Shown here piece after piece: positions 9,673 through 20,304 of a stretch of DNA of 64,000 nucleotides; within the stretch, counting starts at the first letter, position 1, and every line of letters starts with the position of its first letter. Made by a program: the position numbers and the translations under genes. The notes below the pieces were generated by a model. It was given only the letters and a program-made list of their open reading frames with translations, did no database searches and was not told where the DNA came from. Source of the stretch: Ichthyophis bannanicus (taxonomy: Eukaryota; Chordata; Amphibia; Gymnophiona; Ichthyophiidae). The stretch lies in the NCBI GenBank assembly GCA_033557465.1, contig CM066036.1, forward strand, positions 721,631,828 to 721,695,827, written 5' to 3'.

Positions 9673-10470
9673 CAGGTAATGCGCCTGTTTATGGTGTCTG
9701 TGTTGGTGGGGTAAAATATAGGCGTATTAACCATGCGTATGTTCTCTGCAGTAAAGGCTTGTCCTTGCTATCATGTTGTAGTTGTGGGAAAAATATGGGG
9801 ACTGGATTGGCAGAAGCCCCAGCTGGGCTTTGAACCTGTGACTTTGTGTTCTTGCACACAGTGTTTGCACCACCGTGTTGCCACAGATATGCTGTGTTCC
9901 CTGGGGAGTCCATGACTGTACATCCGACAGGGCCTGTTTGTTGCAGTGCACCGCACCCACCTGGACAGGGCTAGGCCGTGGTCTACTGTGGCCACCAGCT
10001 GCTGCCACCTCCACCACCAGTACCGCTCCATCCTTAGATTGGAGACAGCATAAACCCTGAAGGTTTTGTGGACCTCCAGGACTGCATTTGGGGGAATCTG
10101 CTCTAGGTAATGTGCATGTTTCTGGTGTCTATGCTCTGTAGGGTAAAATAGAGGTGTTTGAGCCATACTTATGTTCTCTGCAGTAAAGGTTCGTATTTAC
10201 TATCACTAGTTAGTTGTGGGTAAAATATGGGTACTGGATTGGCAGTAGACCCAGCTGGGATTTGAACTTATGACCTTCTGCTCCTGAACACACTGGCTGT
10301 GTTCACTGCACCACACTGTGCTCACAGAGACAGTGCAGTCCCTGGAAATACCATGGTTGTTTGTCAGACAGAGCCTGTCTGTTGCAGTGCATGGCCCCCA
10401 CCTACACAGGGCTAGGCGATGGTCTGCTCTGGGCAGCTGCCACTGCCCCCCTCCACCTCCAGTACCCCTG
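9655..10470. repeat. Tandem duplication of a ~410-bp segment
   Basis: The segment from CCTCCAGGACTACATTTGGG (about 9651) to the TGC(C)ACC-rich stretch near 10,060 is repeated from CCTCCAGGACTGCATTTGGG (about 10,074) to near 10,470. Each unit includes GTAAAATA, a tRNA-like stretch with GCACCACNNTGTT antisense A-box-like sequence near the end, and GGGCTAGGC(C/G)(A/G)TGGTCTRCT. The second TIR element has this unit only once (31272-31680). Confidence 0.65.
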
Positions 10471-11536
10471 TGCCACCCTGCTTACATGCCCTTCTGCTGG
10501 TGGTGCTGGTGGTACGCAGTCTCAGGCCATCCTCTGTACGTGTAGGCGGCTGCCTATGGTGCGGGTTCTGGGGTAGGGGTGCGTGCAAATTTGTCCGCAT
10601 GTTCGCCAATCACCGCCTGCCAATGTTCTGTGCTCTTGGGGCTACCTGCTGGGTACTATCCCCTGTGACACTGTGATAAACACTCCCGTGCCCATGTTGG
10701 GCCCTCATCAGTTGCTGTCTGGCTGCTGTTTAGTTTCAGCATTCCTAGGTGCCATCTAGGCATCTGCCTATTCCGCACTGTGCTCCAGCTGCACCACAGC
10801 ATGTTCCGCCTGCAGCCCTCTGTATCCCCTTTCCCAGCATCTGTCCAGTTGCCCATTCTGACCTGGCCACCCTGCTGTTGTGGACATGTGCATGCCATAA
10901 GTAACCTGTCCAATGGAGAGGGAAACCCTGATCATTGCTATTTCACTGTGGGATCACTTACCTTGTATGGGGACGGAGCGTAGACCCTTCTAAAATTCAT
11001 ATTTCTTTTTTGAGGCTTTATTGGGAGTGATTTTTGATGTTTTCCAGTACTATCATTGTTGCCCAGCTGGAGTATAATTTTTTAGAATTTTGTTGTGGTC
11101 ATTTTCAATTTTTATTTGCTATTTTGTTCTGTGCACAAGTATCACACTGCTCACGTTTTGTAGGTTTCCCTGGTTTTGCTGTACATTGCTGACAGAAATG
11201 GTTTCTCTTCCCTTTAAATCGGCTGTAACGCGAGGTTTTCACTCGCGATATTTTTTTAGTTGAATTTCAGCCCCGCTCGTGTGCGGGGAGCCTCTCCCCT
11301 CCCACTCTCCACCCATTGACCCCGTCTCTCCGCCCCTGGGGAGCCTTCCTCCGCCCTCCGAAAGCCTTTCCACGCCTCTATCGCATATCAGCGAGCCGCG
11401 CACTTCTGCGGGCCCGTTAGTGCGGCGCGCACGTGTGCTGGGCACAAAAACGCATCTTTAGCATGCACTAAGGTACCTTAGCGCATGCTCAAGTGCGCCG
11501 CGCACATGAGCGCGGTTTAGTAAACATACGCCTATG

Positions 11537-11758
11537 TTTACCTGTTCCCTACTCCATTCATTAATTTAAAGACCTCTACCATATCCCTCCTCAGCTGTTT
11601 CTTTTCCAAGTTGAAGAGCCCTAATCTTTTAAGCCTCTTCTCATAGAGATATCCTTCCATTCCCATTACCATCTTTGTACCCTTTCTAATTCAGCTATCT
11701 CCTTTTCAAGATATGGCAACCAGAATTGCACACAATATTCAAGGGGCAGTTGGACCAT
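11537..11758 (-). mobile_element. CR1-A, resumed after TIR element
   Basis: The same CR1 as 5885-6257. Reverse complement shows the C-terminal RT/3' region with GGCTTAAAAGATTAGGGCTC-type sequence (plus: CTTTTCCAAGTTGAAGAGCC) and the stretch TTGGTTGCCATATCTTG. It continues beyond a nested SINE at 11967. Confidence 0.85.
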
Positions 11759-11966
11759 CTTTATCTTATTTCTTTATATACTGTCCAGGCTGAAAGGCAT
11801 TAGAGCAGTTTACAACCATTACAAGTAGATATTGGGTATAATCCCTAACAATCTGCATGTACCCCAGTCTCTCCAGCTCAACGTTACTGTCTCTGAACAA
11901 AATTTGAACCTCTAGCTCTCTGACCTGAGGTAATTTGTCCCAACCACTAGGCTACACCTCCCTTCA
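11759..11966 (-). repeat. SINE nested in CR1
   Basis: Minus-strand tRNA-like head (plus strand: CCAACCACTAGGCTACACCT, inverse of AGGTGTAGCCTAGTGGTTGG) with B-box-like AATTTGAACC. The rest is more diverged than in the other SINEs here. CR1 sequence on either side is contiguous without it. Confidence 0.75.
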
Positions 11967-12795
11967 TGGAATGATACAGAGACATTATAATATCCTTTGC
12001 TTTATTCTCTATTCCTTTCCTTATGATTCCTAGCATTCTATTTGGTTTTTTGGCTGCTGCTGCTGCTGCTGCACACTAGGCATAGGGTTTCAATGTATTA
12101 TCCATGTTGATGCCTAAACCTTTTTCCTGGGTGGTGGTTTCTAAGGTGGTACCTTGCATTGTGAACCATTGTTTGGATTGTTCTTTCCTAGATGCATAAC
12201 TTTGCACTTGTCCACATTAAATTTCAGCTGCCATTTGGATGTCCAGTCTTGCAACTTTCAAGGTCTTCTTGCATTTTTTCACAATTCTCTTGCGTTTTAA
12301 CAACTTTGAATAATTGTGTGTCATCTGCAAATTTGATCACCTCACTCATTATTCCTATTTCCAGGACATTTATGAATAGGTTAAAAAGCAGTGGGTCCAG
12401 CACAAATCCCTGTGGTGCTTCACTATTCACTTTTCTCCATTGAGAAAATTGACCATTTAGGCCTACCCTTGCTTTCTATCTTTTAAGGTGTTCCTGATCC
12501 ACGATTCTATGATGCCTCCAATCCCATGACTTTTGAATTTTGCCAAGAGTCTTTCATGAAGGACCTTGTCAAAGGCTTTCTGAAAATCCAGATACACTAT
12601 ATCAACCGGCTCACCTTTGTCTACCTGTTTATTCACTCCTTCAAAAAACATATAACAGATTAGTAAGACAAGACTTGCCTTTATAATGGTTTCTACCAAT
12701 TTGCCCAATACTGACGTCAGTCTCACCAGTCTATAGTTTCCCAAATCACTCCTGGAATCCTTGCTAAGGCTGAATTTTATTATGTGTCTCAAGAA
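11967..12795 (-). pseudogene. CR1-A reverse transcriptase fragment
   Basis: Two minus-strand frames: 12463-12792 carries DLGNYRLVRLTSVLGK and VDIVYLDFQKAFDKV (RT blocks with the first catalytic Asp in LDFQKAFD); 12224-12430 carries PQGFVLDPLLFNLFINVLE and FADDTQLFKVV (the ADD catalytic box is intact). A frameshift separates them. Upstream sequence beyond ~12795 is not CR1, so the element is 5' truncated within RT. Confidence 0.88.
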
Positions 12796-13589
12796 TTAAT
12801 GTAACTAAAGAGGAAATAGACTGCTGCATATCTGCCATCATACTCATACTCCATAGCATAACTAAAGTAATGATATGGGATCAATTCTATCCTGAATGTT
12901 CCAGCACTCTGTGTGCCGAATCGGAACTGGATGTACAGAGTTAGATGGGATTCTGATCCCACAGGGCACATCTAGCCCTGAGGCATCAGAATCGTGTCCA
13001 GGCCTGTACGTGCAAGCCAGAACCCTGATCCTGGTCGGTCTGCATTTACAGGTCTAGCCCAGCTAACTCAGTCAAGGCTCCTGAATAGAGCCCCATGGCT
13101 CCATCCCCAGCCAACTAGGGGAACTTATTCCACTGTAGAGGTGGAATAACTTCCCCGTTCAGTCTGCTGGTCCCAGACGTATAGGGCCGACATTGGAATC
13201 AGCTCTGTACATCCGAGGCCGTAGACTGCCCACTACCCACCCTAACTCCGCCCCTGCACCTCCCCTTTCCCGCCCCACCTAACCTCCCCATACAACATAT
13301 GGGGAAGTTTGTCAGGGTTGGCAGAAGGGATAAATAGCAGGGATGGACAGCCCAATGGGATGTCTATCCCTGCTAGTCATGGCTTGGAATGATCCCAATG
13401 ATGTTTAAACCAGAACTTCCTGGTTCTTCAGGGAAGCCAAGGCCCCTGCAAACCTAAGGGACTGATCTCTTGCTCCATCTCCTAGTTGTCCCATAGAAGC
13501 ATTCTACACTTCACCAACAGGAGACAAACTTATCAAGGTTGAGGTTCCCTTCTCCATTTCCACCTCCAAATCACCCAAAACACCAGCAG
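12796..13589. other. Unassigned sequence
   Basis: No ORF above 60 codons with recognisable motifs and no strong inverted repeat. The segment about 12,890-13,440 is relatively GC-rich and may be an old repeat, but I cannot name it. Confidence 0.3.
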
Positions 13590-14413
13590 CATCTTTGGGA
13601 GGGAGGAGGGAGGGGGGACATATATTGTGTATAGTGGGGAAGAAACAAAATCATAACCAGGGGAAGCTTGATAGGGAGAAGCATGCTAGGGTAAGGAGGA
13701 GAAGGAAATATAAGACTAGTGAATACTGAAGAAGTAAATAGATGGGTGGATTTTGGGGAAGAAGAGATATAAGCAGGTTGGTAAATACTGGTGACATGGG
13801 ATGTGCGAAAGCAGAGACTCTAACATGCAGAGACTCTAAAGTTGGATGAGAAAACAGAAGAAAGACTTGACTATAGGCTCGTTAGTGGGAGTGTAAGTGT
13901 GGGAGTTGGGGCTTAGGTGGGATTGTGAGTAGGGACTTGGAGTTGCTTGGTGGGAGAGAAGGGATTAAGAAATTAACTAGAGATTAGGAGGATAGTGGGA
14001 ACAAGGTGATTGGGTGAGGGGTATAATTAGGTCTGTGAGATCAAGTGCAGAAATATGATTGGGGACATTTGGAGGACTTGAAGAGTACGGGGAGGAGTTG
14101 GAGCTGAATGCTATGGATTTGATGAGAGCCACAGGAAAGGACAAGTCTTCAAGGAAAGAGGTGAAATGGGAGAAGGGAAAGGGATAATGGAGCATGGATG
14201 GGGGTAAGACATAAAAAAGGGCCTGGAAGAGGAGAGAGGATGAGTGCTAGGAAATGCGCTAGGGATGATTAAGGGATGAGAGGCAGAAGGTGGAGAGGGG
14301 TTGAATGCAGAGGGAGGAAATGGGGGATTATAAAGTTGGTGAAAGATGAGGGGGATAAAATACTGGTAAAGGAATGAGGCAGATGTGGAATGGAAGGACT
14401 AAGGGAATAAAGT
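13590..14413. other. Purine-rich (plus strand) low-complexity stretch
   Basis: The plus strand is dominated by GGGA, GAAG and GAGG words for about 800 bp, interrupted by few pyrimidine runs. It continues past a SINE at 14701-15010. The long antisense frames here (for example minus 14471-15049) are a consequence of the composition, which makes Ser/Phe/Leu-rich shadows. Confidence 0.6.
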
Positions 14414-14700
14414 TAGGGAGGAGTGGCCTAGTGGTTGGGACAAGGTACTACAGGCCGGAAGGTTGGTGGTTCAAATCCCACTAGAGGACAGCAACCTTGG
14501 GCCGGAAGGACTGGGGTTTCTAGTCCCACAGGTGCTCCTTGTGGTCTTGGGCAAGCCACTTAACCCTCCATTGCCCATGTTCCCTGTAAGTATTAGTGTA
14601 TGTGTCTCATATCCCCTTGTGTTAAATGTATCCCCCAACCGCTTTGACCCGGTGAAAAGCGGGATATAAATGCAGCTAAATAAATAAATAAAATAAATAA
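14414..14700 (+). repeat. tRNA-derived SINE with L2-like tail, near full length
   Basis: The best reference copy in the window. Head AGGAGTGGCCTAGTGGTTGG (A-box-like), B box in GGTTCAAATCCCACTAG, body CAAGCCACTTAACCCTCC, then the L2-like end AAAGCGGGATATAAATGCAG and an imperfect (TAAA)n tail at 14675-14700. Non-coding. Confidence 0.9.
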
Positions 14701-15010
14701 ATGGAAAGCTGGTAAGTAGATAAATCATGAAAAGAGGTAGACAGGACTGAAGGAGGGAGAGAGAGGAATGAAATGAAGCTATAGTTAGGTAAAAGGCAAA
14801 TGAGAGAAATTTGGAAAAAAATGAAACAGAAAACAGGGAGCGTAAAGAAACAGAAAATGGAAATGGGATCCTGGAAAAGAACTTAGAAGAAAACCAACAA
14901 GAGGAAGTGGAAAAGAGCGACCAGGACCAACTCAAATGGAAAAATAAAATGAGTAGACAACAAAGGTACAAAAGAGTTTCAGTTATCAGAGAAAGAAATA
15001 GTTCAGTACA
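14701..15010. other. Purine-rich stretch, continued
   Basis: Same composition as 13590-14413, so the SINE appears to have inserted into an originally continuous purine-rich tract. The plus-strand 100-codon frame at 14811-15113 is Glu/Asn/Lys-rich with no recognisable motif. Confidence 0.5.
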
Positions 15011-15954
15011 GGATGAAATGCATTTCAGTTTCTCCTTCCTGTATTTCACAGCTCAGTGTCTGTTTTGGAGGTTTTCCATTTTCATTTGTGTCTATTTGTT
15101 TCAAATTTTGTAGTTTTCTTATTCATTATTAGGTGATAGTCTATGTTTTCCATGTGCAGCCGAGATAAGGGATTCTGTTAACATGTACGTTCTTCTAATT
15201 CAGCTTGTTCTCTTTTTCCAATTGGAGATTACTGGTGTTTTAGCAAATTTGCAGTGCTGATTTTCCATAGGTAGGTAGGATTGGTGCAATTTGAGTTCTT
15301 GGTTCTGGTGTTGAGTGTCCATTTGCAGGATTTTGTGTTATGATGTACAATGTCTAACAATAGAGGGAGCTAGTGTTGTCATTGATATACTAGAATTTGA
15401 ATATAATTTTTATATGTTGAGTTGTAAAATGAAAAACCCTACCCTGCTCTGCATCCATTGTTGGGAGAGTTTTATTGATGAGTCTGGGAATGTTCTACAT
15501 GAATAAATTATGCCCTATCAGACTCATATTCAAAGGTAATTAGACATTCACTGGCAAATGCATAATTAGCCTAACTGTATTTTTTAAAAAAATATGCAGA
15601 CAATATTAGACTGTTTCAATTGCAGAATGGCCAGATATTATCTATATACGTATTCATGGGGCATGTTAGGGGAGGAGCGAGGGCAGGCAAGAAAATTATC
15701 CAGCCACTCTTTGGGTAAGCAACATGTTTAGTTTAGGCCTGCAGAATATCAAGCCTAGCCTAAACAGATAATACAATGACCACGCCATCACTCTCTGTAT
15801 ATTCAGTGCCGCTCCTATATGGATAGTGACACAGAATACACAAAATAAGTAAAATGGAAGGGTGACTTTTAACAAGTCAGTGGGATGAAAATTTACCACT
15901 ATTTGGGCAGCATGCACTGCAAAATCTGACCCATTAGGGGCACAAAAGCAAATG
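15011..15954. other. Unassigned sequence
   Basis: AT-rich, no coding signature, no clear repeat boundary. Confidence 0.3.
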
Positions 15955-16480
15955 TTGGCTCAGGATGCTACAGCCCCTTGAGTGAGGCCTGTCAAGAACA
16001 TAAAAGACCATCCCTGTAATCTCCCGTTATGTCTGACTGTAATCTTTTCTGCATGTAAGTCTCTCTTCTGCAAGGGGAAATCTCCTGCGGAAATCTCTCG
16101 CTGGTAGTCTCCATGCTTCTAAATCTCACTCTAAACTGACCAGTGCTGCTTGATGGCCTATGTACTACAAGGCATTCTATAAAAGTACTGTATAAGAAAT
16201 GTTACCTCACTAATGGGAGTTAGCTAGCACCTATTATAGACATAACATCTGGTAATTTTGGTGAGAGGATGATTGCTATTTCCAAGCTCTAATTGTCTAA
16301 ATACACTGGCCTGTGATATATCTTGGTAAGACCCTCTTGAACAGAATTTAATAAACAGATTCAAACAAAACTTGATAAAAATGCAGATATAGAGTGTTGC
16401 GGTTATGAACTCATCCAGAGCAGCTATAATCCGGAGTTCATAATTATTTTTTGGTCCCTTGCTGCTCCCCACAGTTTTTG
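15955..16480 (+). other. Possible 5' LTR remnant
   Basis: A TATA-like box TATAAAAG (16178-16185) and a polyadenylation signal AATAAA (16350-16355) lie 165 bp apart on the plus strand, upstream of gag-like remains in the same orientation. No partner LTR, clean TG/CA ends or convincing primer-binding site is visible, so this is a weak call. Confidence 0.25.
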
Positions 16481-16558
16481 TAGGTTCTGCGGAGACAGAT
16501 TTCTATGTATATAACTTTTTTTTAGGTACTAATCTGTAGTCAAAGAATGGCGACAGAA

Positions 16559-16680
16559 GACCTGATAGAAGCACTTCAAACCAGAGAGCATATTGCCATT
16601 AAAACAGTTGTGTCAATACACACAGGAAAATAGGAGAATGAGGACCACATGCAGAAATTAGAGGGTGTGGTCCCATAGAC
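16559..16680 (+). pseudogene. Possible start of a retroelement gag, degenerate
   Basis: A short frame opens with ATG at 16543-16560 region (MATEDLIEALQTREH) and stops after ~29 codons. Sequence after the CR1 scrap (16,900-17,490) in the same orientation is coiled-coil-like. I cannot show that the two belong together. Confidence 0.25.
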
Positions 16681-16800
16681 GTAGAACATAAGAGCATAAG
16701 ATATGCCATACTGGGTCAGACCAAGGTCCATCAAGCCCAGTATTCTGTTTCCAACAGTGGCCAATCTAGATCATACCTACCTAGCAGAATTTGTGACTTG
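16681..16800 (-). mobile_element. CR1-A 3' terminal fragment
   Basis: Reverse complement gives AATACTGGGCTTGATGGACC, CTTGGTCTGACCCAGTATGG and the tail GGCATATCTTATGCTCTTATG, the same 3' end as at 38,300-38,395. A typical severely 5'-truncated CR1. Confidence 0.9.
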
Positions 16801-16899
16801 CTCAGAAGACGTATATGTACACGTCTTAACAAAATTGTTTCCGTAACTAACTGCAGTCACTGAGTGGGCTACATTATTGTTTGTACTCAAATACAAGCT

Positions 16900-17490
16900 T
16901 TTCAGTTAGGTACAGCAGAAATTGAGTCACAACATGAGACAGAGTCTGAGTTGCAAGAAACAAAGAGGAATTAAAGGAATTACATACACAAAACCAAACA
17001 TTAAATCAGGAGAGGGTGAAGCTAAAAACAGAGAGAGAAACCTTACGGAAACAGTTCATTAACTTGCAAGCAGAATTAGTCCAGGCAAACCAAGGGAGCA
17101 TAAACTGCCACAATAGAAGACCAACACAGCTTGACAGTCTCCACACACACAATAAACAATTTAAGGCACAAGTTCTCACACAAGAAGAACTGATTGATTC
17201 ACTGGTTAATTGAAAAGGGTCCTTTAGATAAGGGTAAGTCAAGAAAAAAGCGTGAATTATTTAATATGAACCAGACACAGAGATCTCTGTTTGCAAGCAA
17301 AGCTATGTTAGAAGCCCAGCTCCATAGACTGAAACTGGAGCACAGCAGAGAGACAGATATGTTAAGCTAGACATACCGGGCAGAATAGACAGATTAGTTC
17401 ATGAATGTAATGATGAGAACCAGCTCCTGGGAGGTCAGTTTAAACAACAAATCACTAAAAATGAATTTTTAATTAAAAAAATACAACAAT
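16900..17490 (+). pseudogene. Degenerate coiled-coil-like coding remains (gag N-terminus?)
   Basis: The frame at 17016-17213 encodes Lys/Glu/Gln/Leu-rich heptads (LKTERETLRKQFINLQAEL), and the next 250 bp contain broken frames of similar character (ASKAMLEAQLHRLKLEHSR). The plus orientation agrees with the gag pieces at 20.3 and 24 kb. Foamy-virus-like and other retroviral Gag proteins can have N-terminal coiled coils, but there is no diagnostic motif here. Confidence 0.3.
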
Positions 17491-17494
17491 GTAG

Positions 17495-17715
17495 GCGTGG
17501 AGGAGTAGCCTCGTGATTAAGGCTGCAGCCTGGAAATGGAAAGACCAGGGTTTGAAAACCTACTGACACAAGCCACTTAAACTTCTATTTTCTCAGACAC
17601 AAACTTAGATTGTAAGCCTTCTGGAGACAGGGCCATACCTAGGTACCTGAATGTAACTCACCTGGAACTACTACTGGAAAGGACTGAGCTAAATGTTAAT
17701 AAAGAAATAATCACA
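17495..17715 (+). repeat. SINE, second subtype
   Basis: Head GGAGGAGTAGCCTCGTGATT (A-box-like) and AGGGTTTGAAAACCTACTGA (degenerate B box), then AGATTGTAAGCCTTCTGGAG and the end GAGCTAAATGTTAATAAAGA. The body differs from the SINE at 14414 after the shared head. Confidence 0.75.
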
Positions 17716-18064
17716 TTTCTCTGTTACAAGCTAGAGTACAAGATTGTGAGATTCAAGTTTTCCAAATAAGATCAGTGAGAGTGATGAATCTCATGAGAAG
17801 TCCCCAGATATTTTTCCTAATCCTTTAAGTGACTCTCAGCATAGGCTATAAACCCCTTAAGTATACTTAAACATGCCATTTTCGCTGCTTAAAAGCCACA
17901 CTCGTTTTCTGCATCTACCTGAATGATTGCCCACATTCCTTTAAGAGAAAGAAAGGAAGAGGGAACAGGCTGTTTTGAGTGAAGAGACAAAACAATCAGC
18001 GGTACTGTATATCCAAAGGTTATCCCACCTTCTATCATAAGAGGGAGCTAAGGGACCAAAGATG
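17716..18064 (+). other. Unassigned, possibly gag remains
   Basis: Short open stretches in one plus-strand frame (e.g. SESDESHEKSPDIFPNPLSD) suggest decayed coding sequence, but no family motif is visible. Confidence 0.25.
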
Positions 18065-18207
18065 CCTACTACTGCTACTACTACTACTAATAATCATTTG
18101 TATAGTGCTACAAGGTGTATGCAGTGCTGTACAGACACGTAAAATACACATCAGAGCTTACAATTTAGTCAAGATAGACAACACAACGGTTGAAAACAAG
18201 GATATAT
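18065..18207 (-). mobile_element. L2-type LINE 3' end (first part)
   Basis: Plus strand shows (CTA)n, ATAGTGCTACAAGGTGTATG, GCAGTGCTGTACAGACACGT and AGAGCTTACAATTTAGTCAA. The same 3' end recurs at 24598 and 59853. The LINE is interrupted at 18208 by a short insertion. Confidence 0.85.
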
Positions 18208-18424
18208 ATTCCAAGACAACCTGTATATAGTTGCCAGCCGATCCGGTCACCTGCGACCGGATCGCTCAGCCTGTACATAGCTACCCTTATTAGTCCCAAG
18301 TTGCAACACCTGTTCATTGTAAGGACAGCGCAGGTTCTGTCTGCACTGCACAAATTTTGTTGACTGTAAACCGCACTGATTCTGAAGAGCACAGTATAGA
18401 AAAGACATTAAATAAAATAAATAA
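18208..18424 (+). repeat. Short element with L2-like tail inserted in L2
   Basis: Flanked by ATATAT on both sides (18202-18207, 18425-18430). It ends with CTGTAAACCGCACTGATTCT, CACAGTATAGAAAAGACATT and AAATAAAATAAATAAA, the L2/SINE tail. The body has a small hairpin GATCCGGTC (18240-18248) and GACCGGATC (18255-18263). No tRNA head is seen. Confidence 0.6.
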
Positions 18425-19855
18425 ATATATCTAGCGAAATGGTAAGGAAACACATAGGAGACTAAATGGATCAGGATCCAAAAGCGGCCTCGAAGAAGAG
18501 AGTTTTCAACCTGGCTTTGAAAAGGGCTAGAAATGAAGCCTGATGCACAGACTCGGGTAGTTTGTTCCAAGCATAACGATCGGCAAGGCGAAGGATCGAA
18601 ATCTGGAGTAAGCAGTAGAAAAGAAGGGCACAGATAGAAGGGATCTGCCAGACGAGAGAAGTTCCTGAAGAGCGGCGTAGGGAGAGATAAGAGAGGAAAG
18701 GTAGTGAGGAGCAGCAGAATGAGTGCACTTATAGGTCAGTAGGAGAAGTTTGAACTGGATACGGAAACAAATAGGTAGCCAGTGAAGCGACTAGAGAAGA
18801 AGGATTAAATGAGCATATCGAACCTGGTGGAAGATTAGCCGTGCAGCTGAAATTTCAAGAGATTGAAAGGGAGAGAGATGGTTCAGAGGTAGACCAGCAA
18901 GGATGAGGTGATAATGTGTGTAGAAAAGAAGGGATGAATTTTGCCAATGTTATAGAGAAAGAAACGACGGGTTTTAGCTATCTGTTGGTTGTGTGCAGAG
19001 AAAGAGTGAGTAGAGTTGAAAATGACCCCAAGGCTGCGAGCTGAGGAAACAGGGAGGAGGGTAGTATTATCTACAGAAATAAAGAAGAGAGGTGGGTTTA
19101 AGGGGAAAGATAAGGAGCTCAGTATTGGCCATGTTCAGTTTCAGATGGTGATGAGACATCCAGGCAACAATGTCTGATAAGCAGGCAGAGATCTGGGCCT
19201 GAATTCCTGGAGAGATTTCAGGGTTAGAAAGGTGTATCTGAGAGTCGTCAGCATAAAGATGGTATTGAAACCATGGGAGGAAATAAATACACCAAGGGAC
19301 TAAGTGAGAGAGAAGAAAAGAGAGATCCCAAGACAGAGCCCTGAGGTACATCATCTGAAAGCGGGATAGTGGTAGAGGAGGAACCACCAGAACAGATATT
19401 AAAAGTGCAATGGGATAGATAAGAAAGAAAACCAGAACAGAACAGGGCCCCTAAATCCAAGCAAGGACAGGGTATCAAGGAGAAGGTAGTGATCAACAGT
19501 GTATAAGGTAGCAGAAAGGTCAAAAAGAATGAGAATTGAGTAGAAGCCTTTGGATTTGCGAGGAACAAGTCACTGGAGACTTAGGAAAGAACCATTTCTG
19601 TGTAACTTAGAGAACAAAAGCCAGATTGCAATGGGCCCAGAAGGTCTTGAGAGGAAAGAAAATCAAGACAGTAGTGGTGAACTGCTCATTCAAGTAGTTT
19701 TGAAGCAAAGAGGAAGAGAGAGATAGATCAATAACTGGAACGACAAGTAGAATCCTAGTGAAGTCTTTTTGAGGAGAGGTATAACCACAGCATATTTGAA
19801 GGCAATAGAAACAGTTGCAGTGTAAAGCTACTGCCACTACTATTAACCATTTATT
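18425..19855 (-). pseudogene. L2-type LINE ORF2 (RT part), degenerate
   Basis: Minus-strand frames preserve RT landmarks: DVPQGSVLGSLF (19,360 region), FQYHLYADDSQIHLS (catalytic YADD intact), HHHLKLNMANTELLIFP, and the C-terminal LRLADRYAWNKLPESVHQAS. In mobile L2 this protein nicks DNA and reverse transcribes its own RNA. Multiple frameshifts make this copy inactive, and it ends 5' at ~19855 inside the RT, a usual 5' truncation. Confidence 0.88.
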
Positions 19856-19925
19856 TATTTTATTTATTTAGAAGGATTTAGTATACCGCCTTATCGTTAA
19901 ATCAAGGCGGTGTGGCACATCAATC
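19856..19925 (-). repeat. L2/SINE tail fragment
   Basis: Plus strand TTATTTATTTTATTTATTTA followed by AGTATACCGCCTTATCGTTA is the inverse of the standard GGCGGTATAC...TAAATAAATAAA end found at 45,400 and 45,650. Confidence 0.75.
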
Positions 19926-20304
19926 AAAATCAATAATAAAGTGTGATTTGTAGCATGCAGTGTGAGAACTGAGAAGTGTAGTGTGTGGGGCAGTGTGTTA
20001 GATTATGAAAGTAAGCTTGTCTGTACAGGGTGGTGTACACAACCAGACTGTCTAATAAAACCTGAGAAAGAGTTACAATTGTTCAAAACTTTGCTTAGAA
20101 ATAAACTTCATATATTTGCTTACTAAGTAGGTGAAGAGGTACAAGTCCTGTAAGCTATGTGAAATAAGAAAAAGGGCAGCTTGTCCTCCAGTCTTTCAGT
20201 CTCAGGGTTACCAGATATCAAGCAGTCAGCAGTAAACTTAATATCTACAGTTATGTCTTGGAATACATGTATGTCTCCTCATACTGACCTATGTTGATTA
20301 GAAA
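19926..20304. other. Unassigned stretch upstream of gag
   Basis: No long frame. It contains AATAAA signals (for example at ~20,053 and 20,100) and could be untranslated leader or LTR sequence of the gag-bearing element, but no ends can be defined. Confidence 0.3.

Larger units (their letters stand above)
6263..11531. mobile_element. Large TIR element, copy 1 (non-autonomous, 5,269 bp)
   Basis: Bounded by inverted ends GGGTATGTTTACTAAA and TTTAGTAAACATACGC and by a 5-bp direct repeat CTATG (6258-6262, 11532-11536); a 3-bp TSD TAT with one more base in each TIR is an equally valid reading. It interrupts a CR1 that becomes continuous without it. A second copy lies at 28761-32725 with the same internal order. 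The longest ORFs are 130 aa or less and look random; I see no transposase motif. Inside are tRNA-like modules, an inverted-repeat module, a hAT-like MITE, a second MITE-like insert and two internal tandem duplications. Subterminal DNA at both ends is unusually rich in CpG-containing short palindromes (GTGCGC, GCGCAC). Superfamily not assigned. Confidence 0.8.

Noticed and set aside
14471..15049. 192-codon minus-strand ORF
   Set aside because: It spans a SINE and purine-rich DNA; the Ser/Phe/Leu-rich translation is a composition effect.
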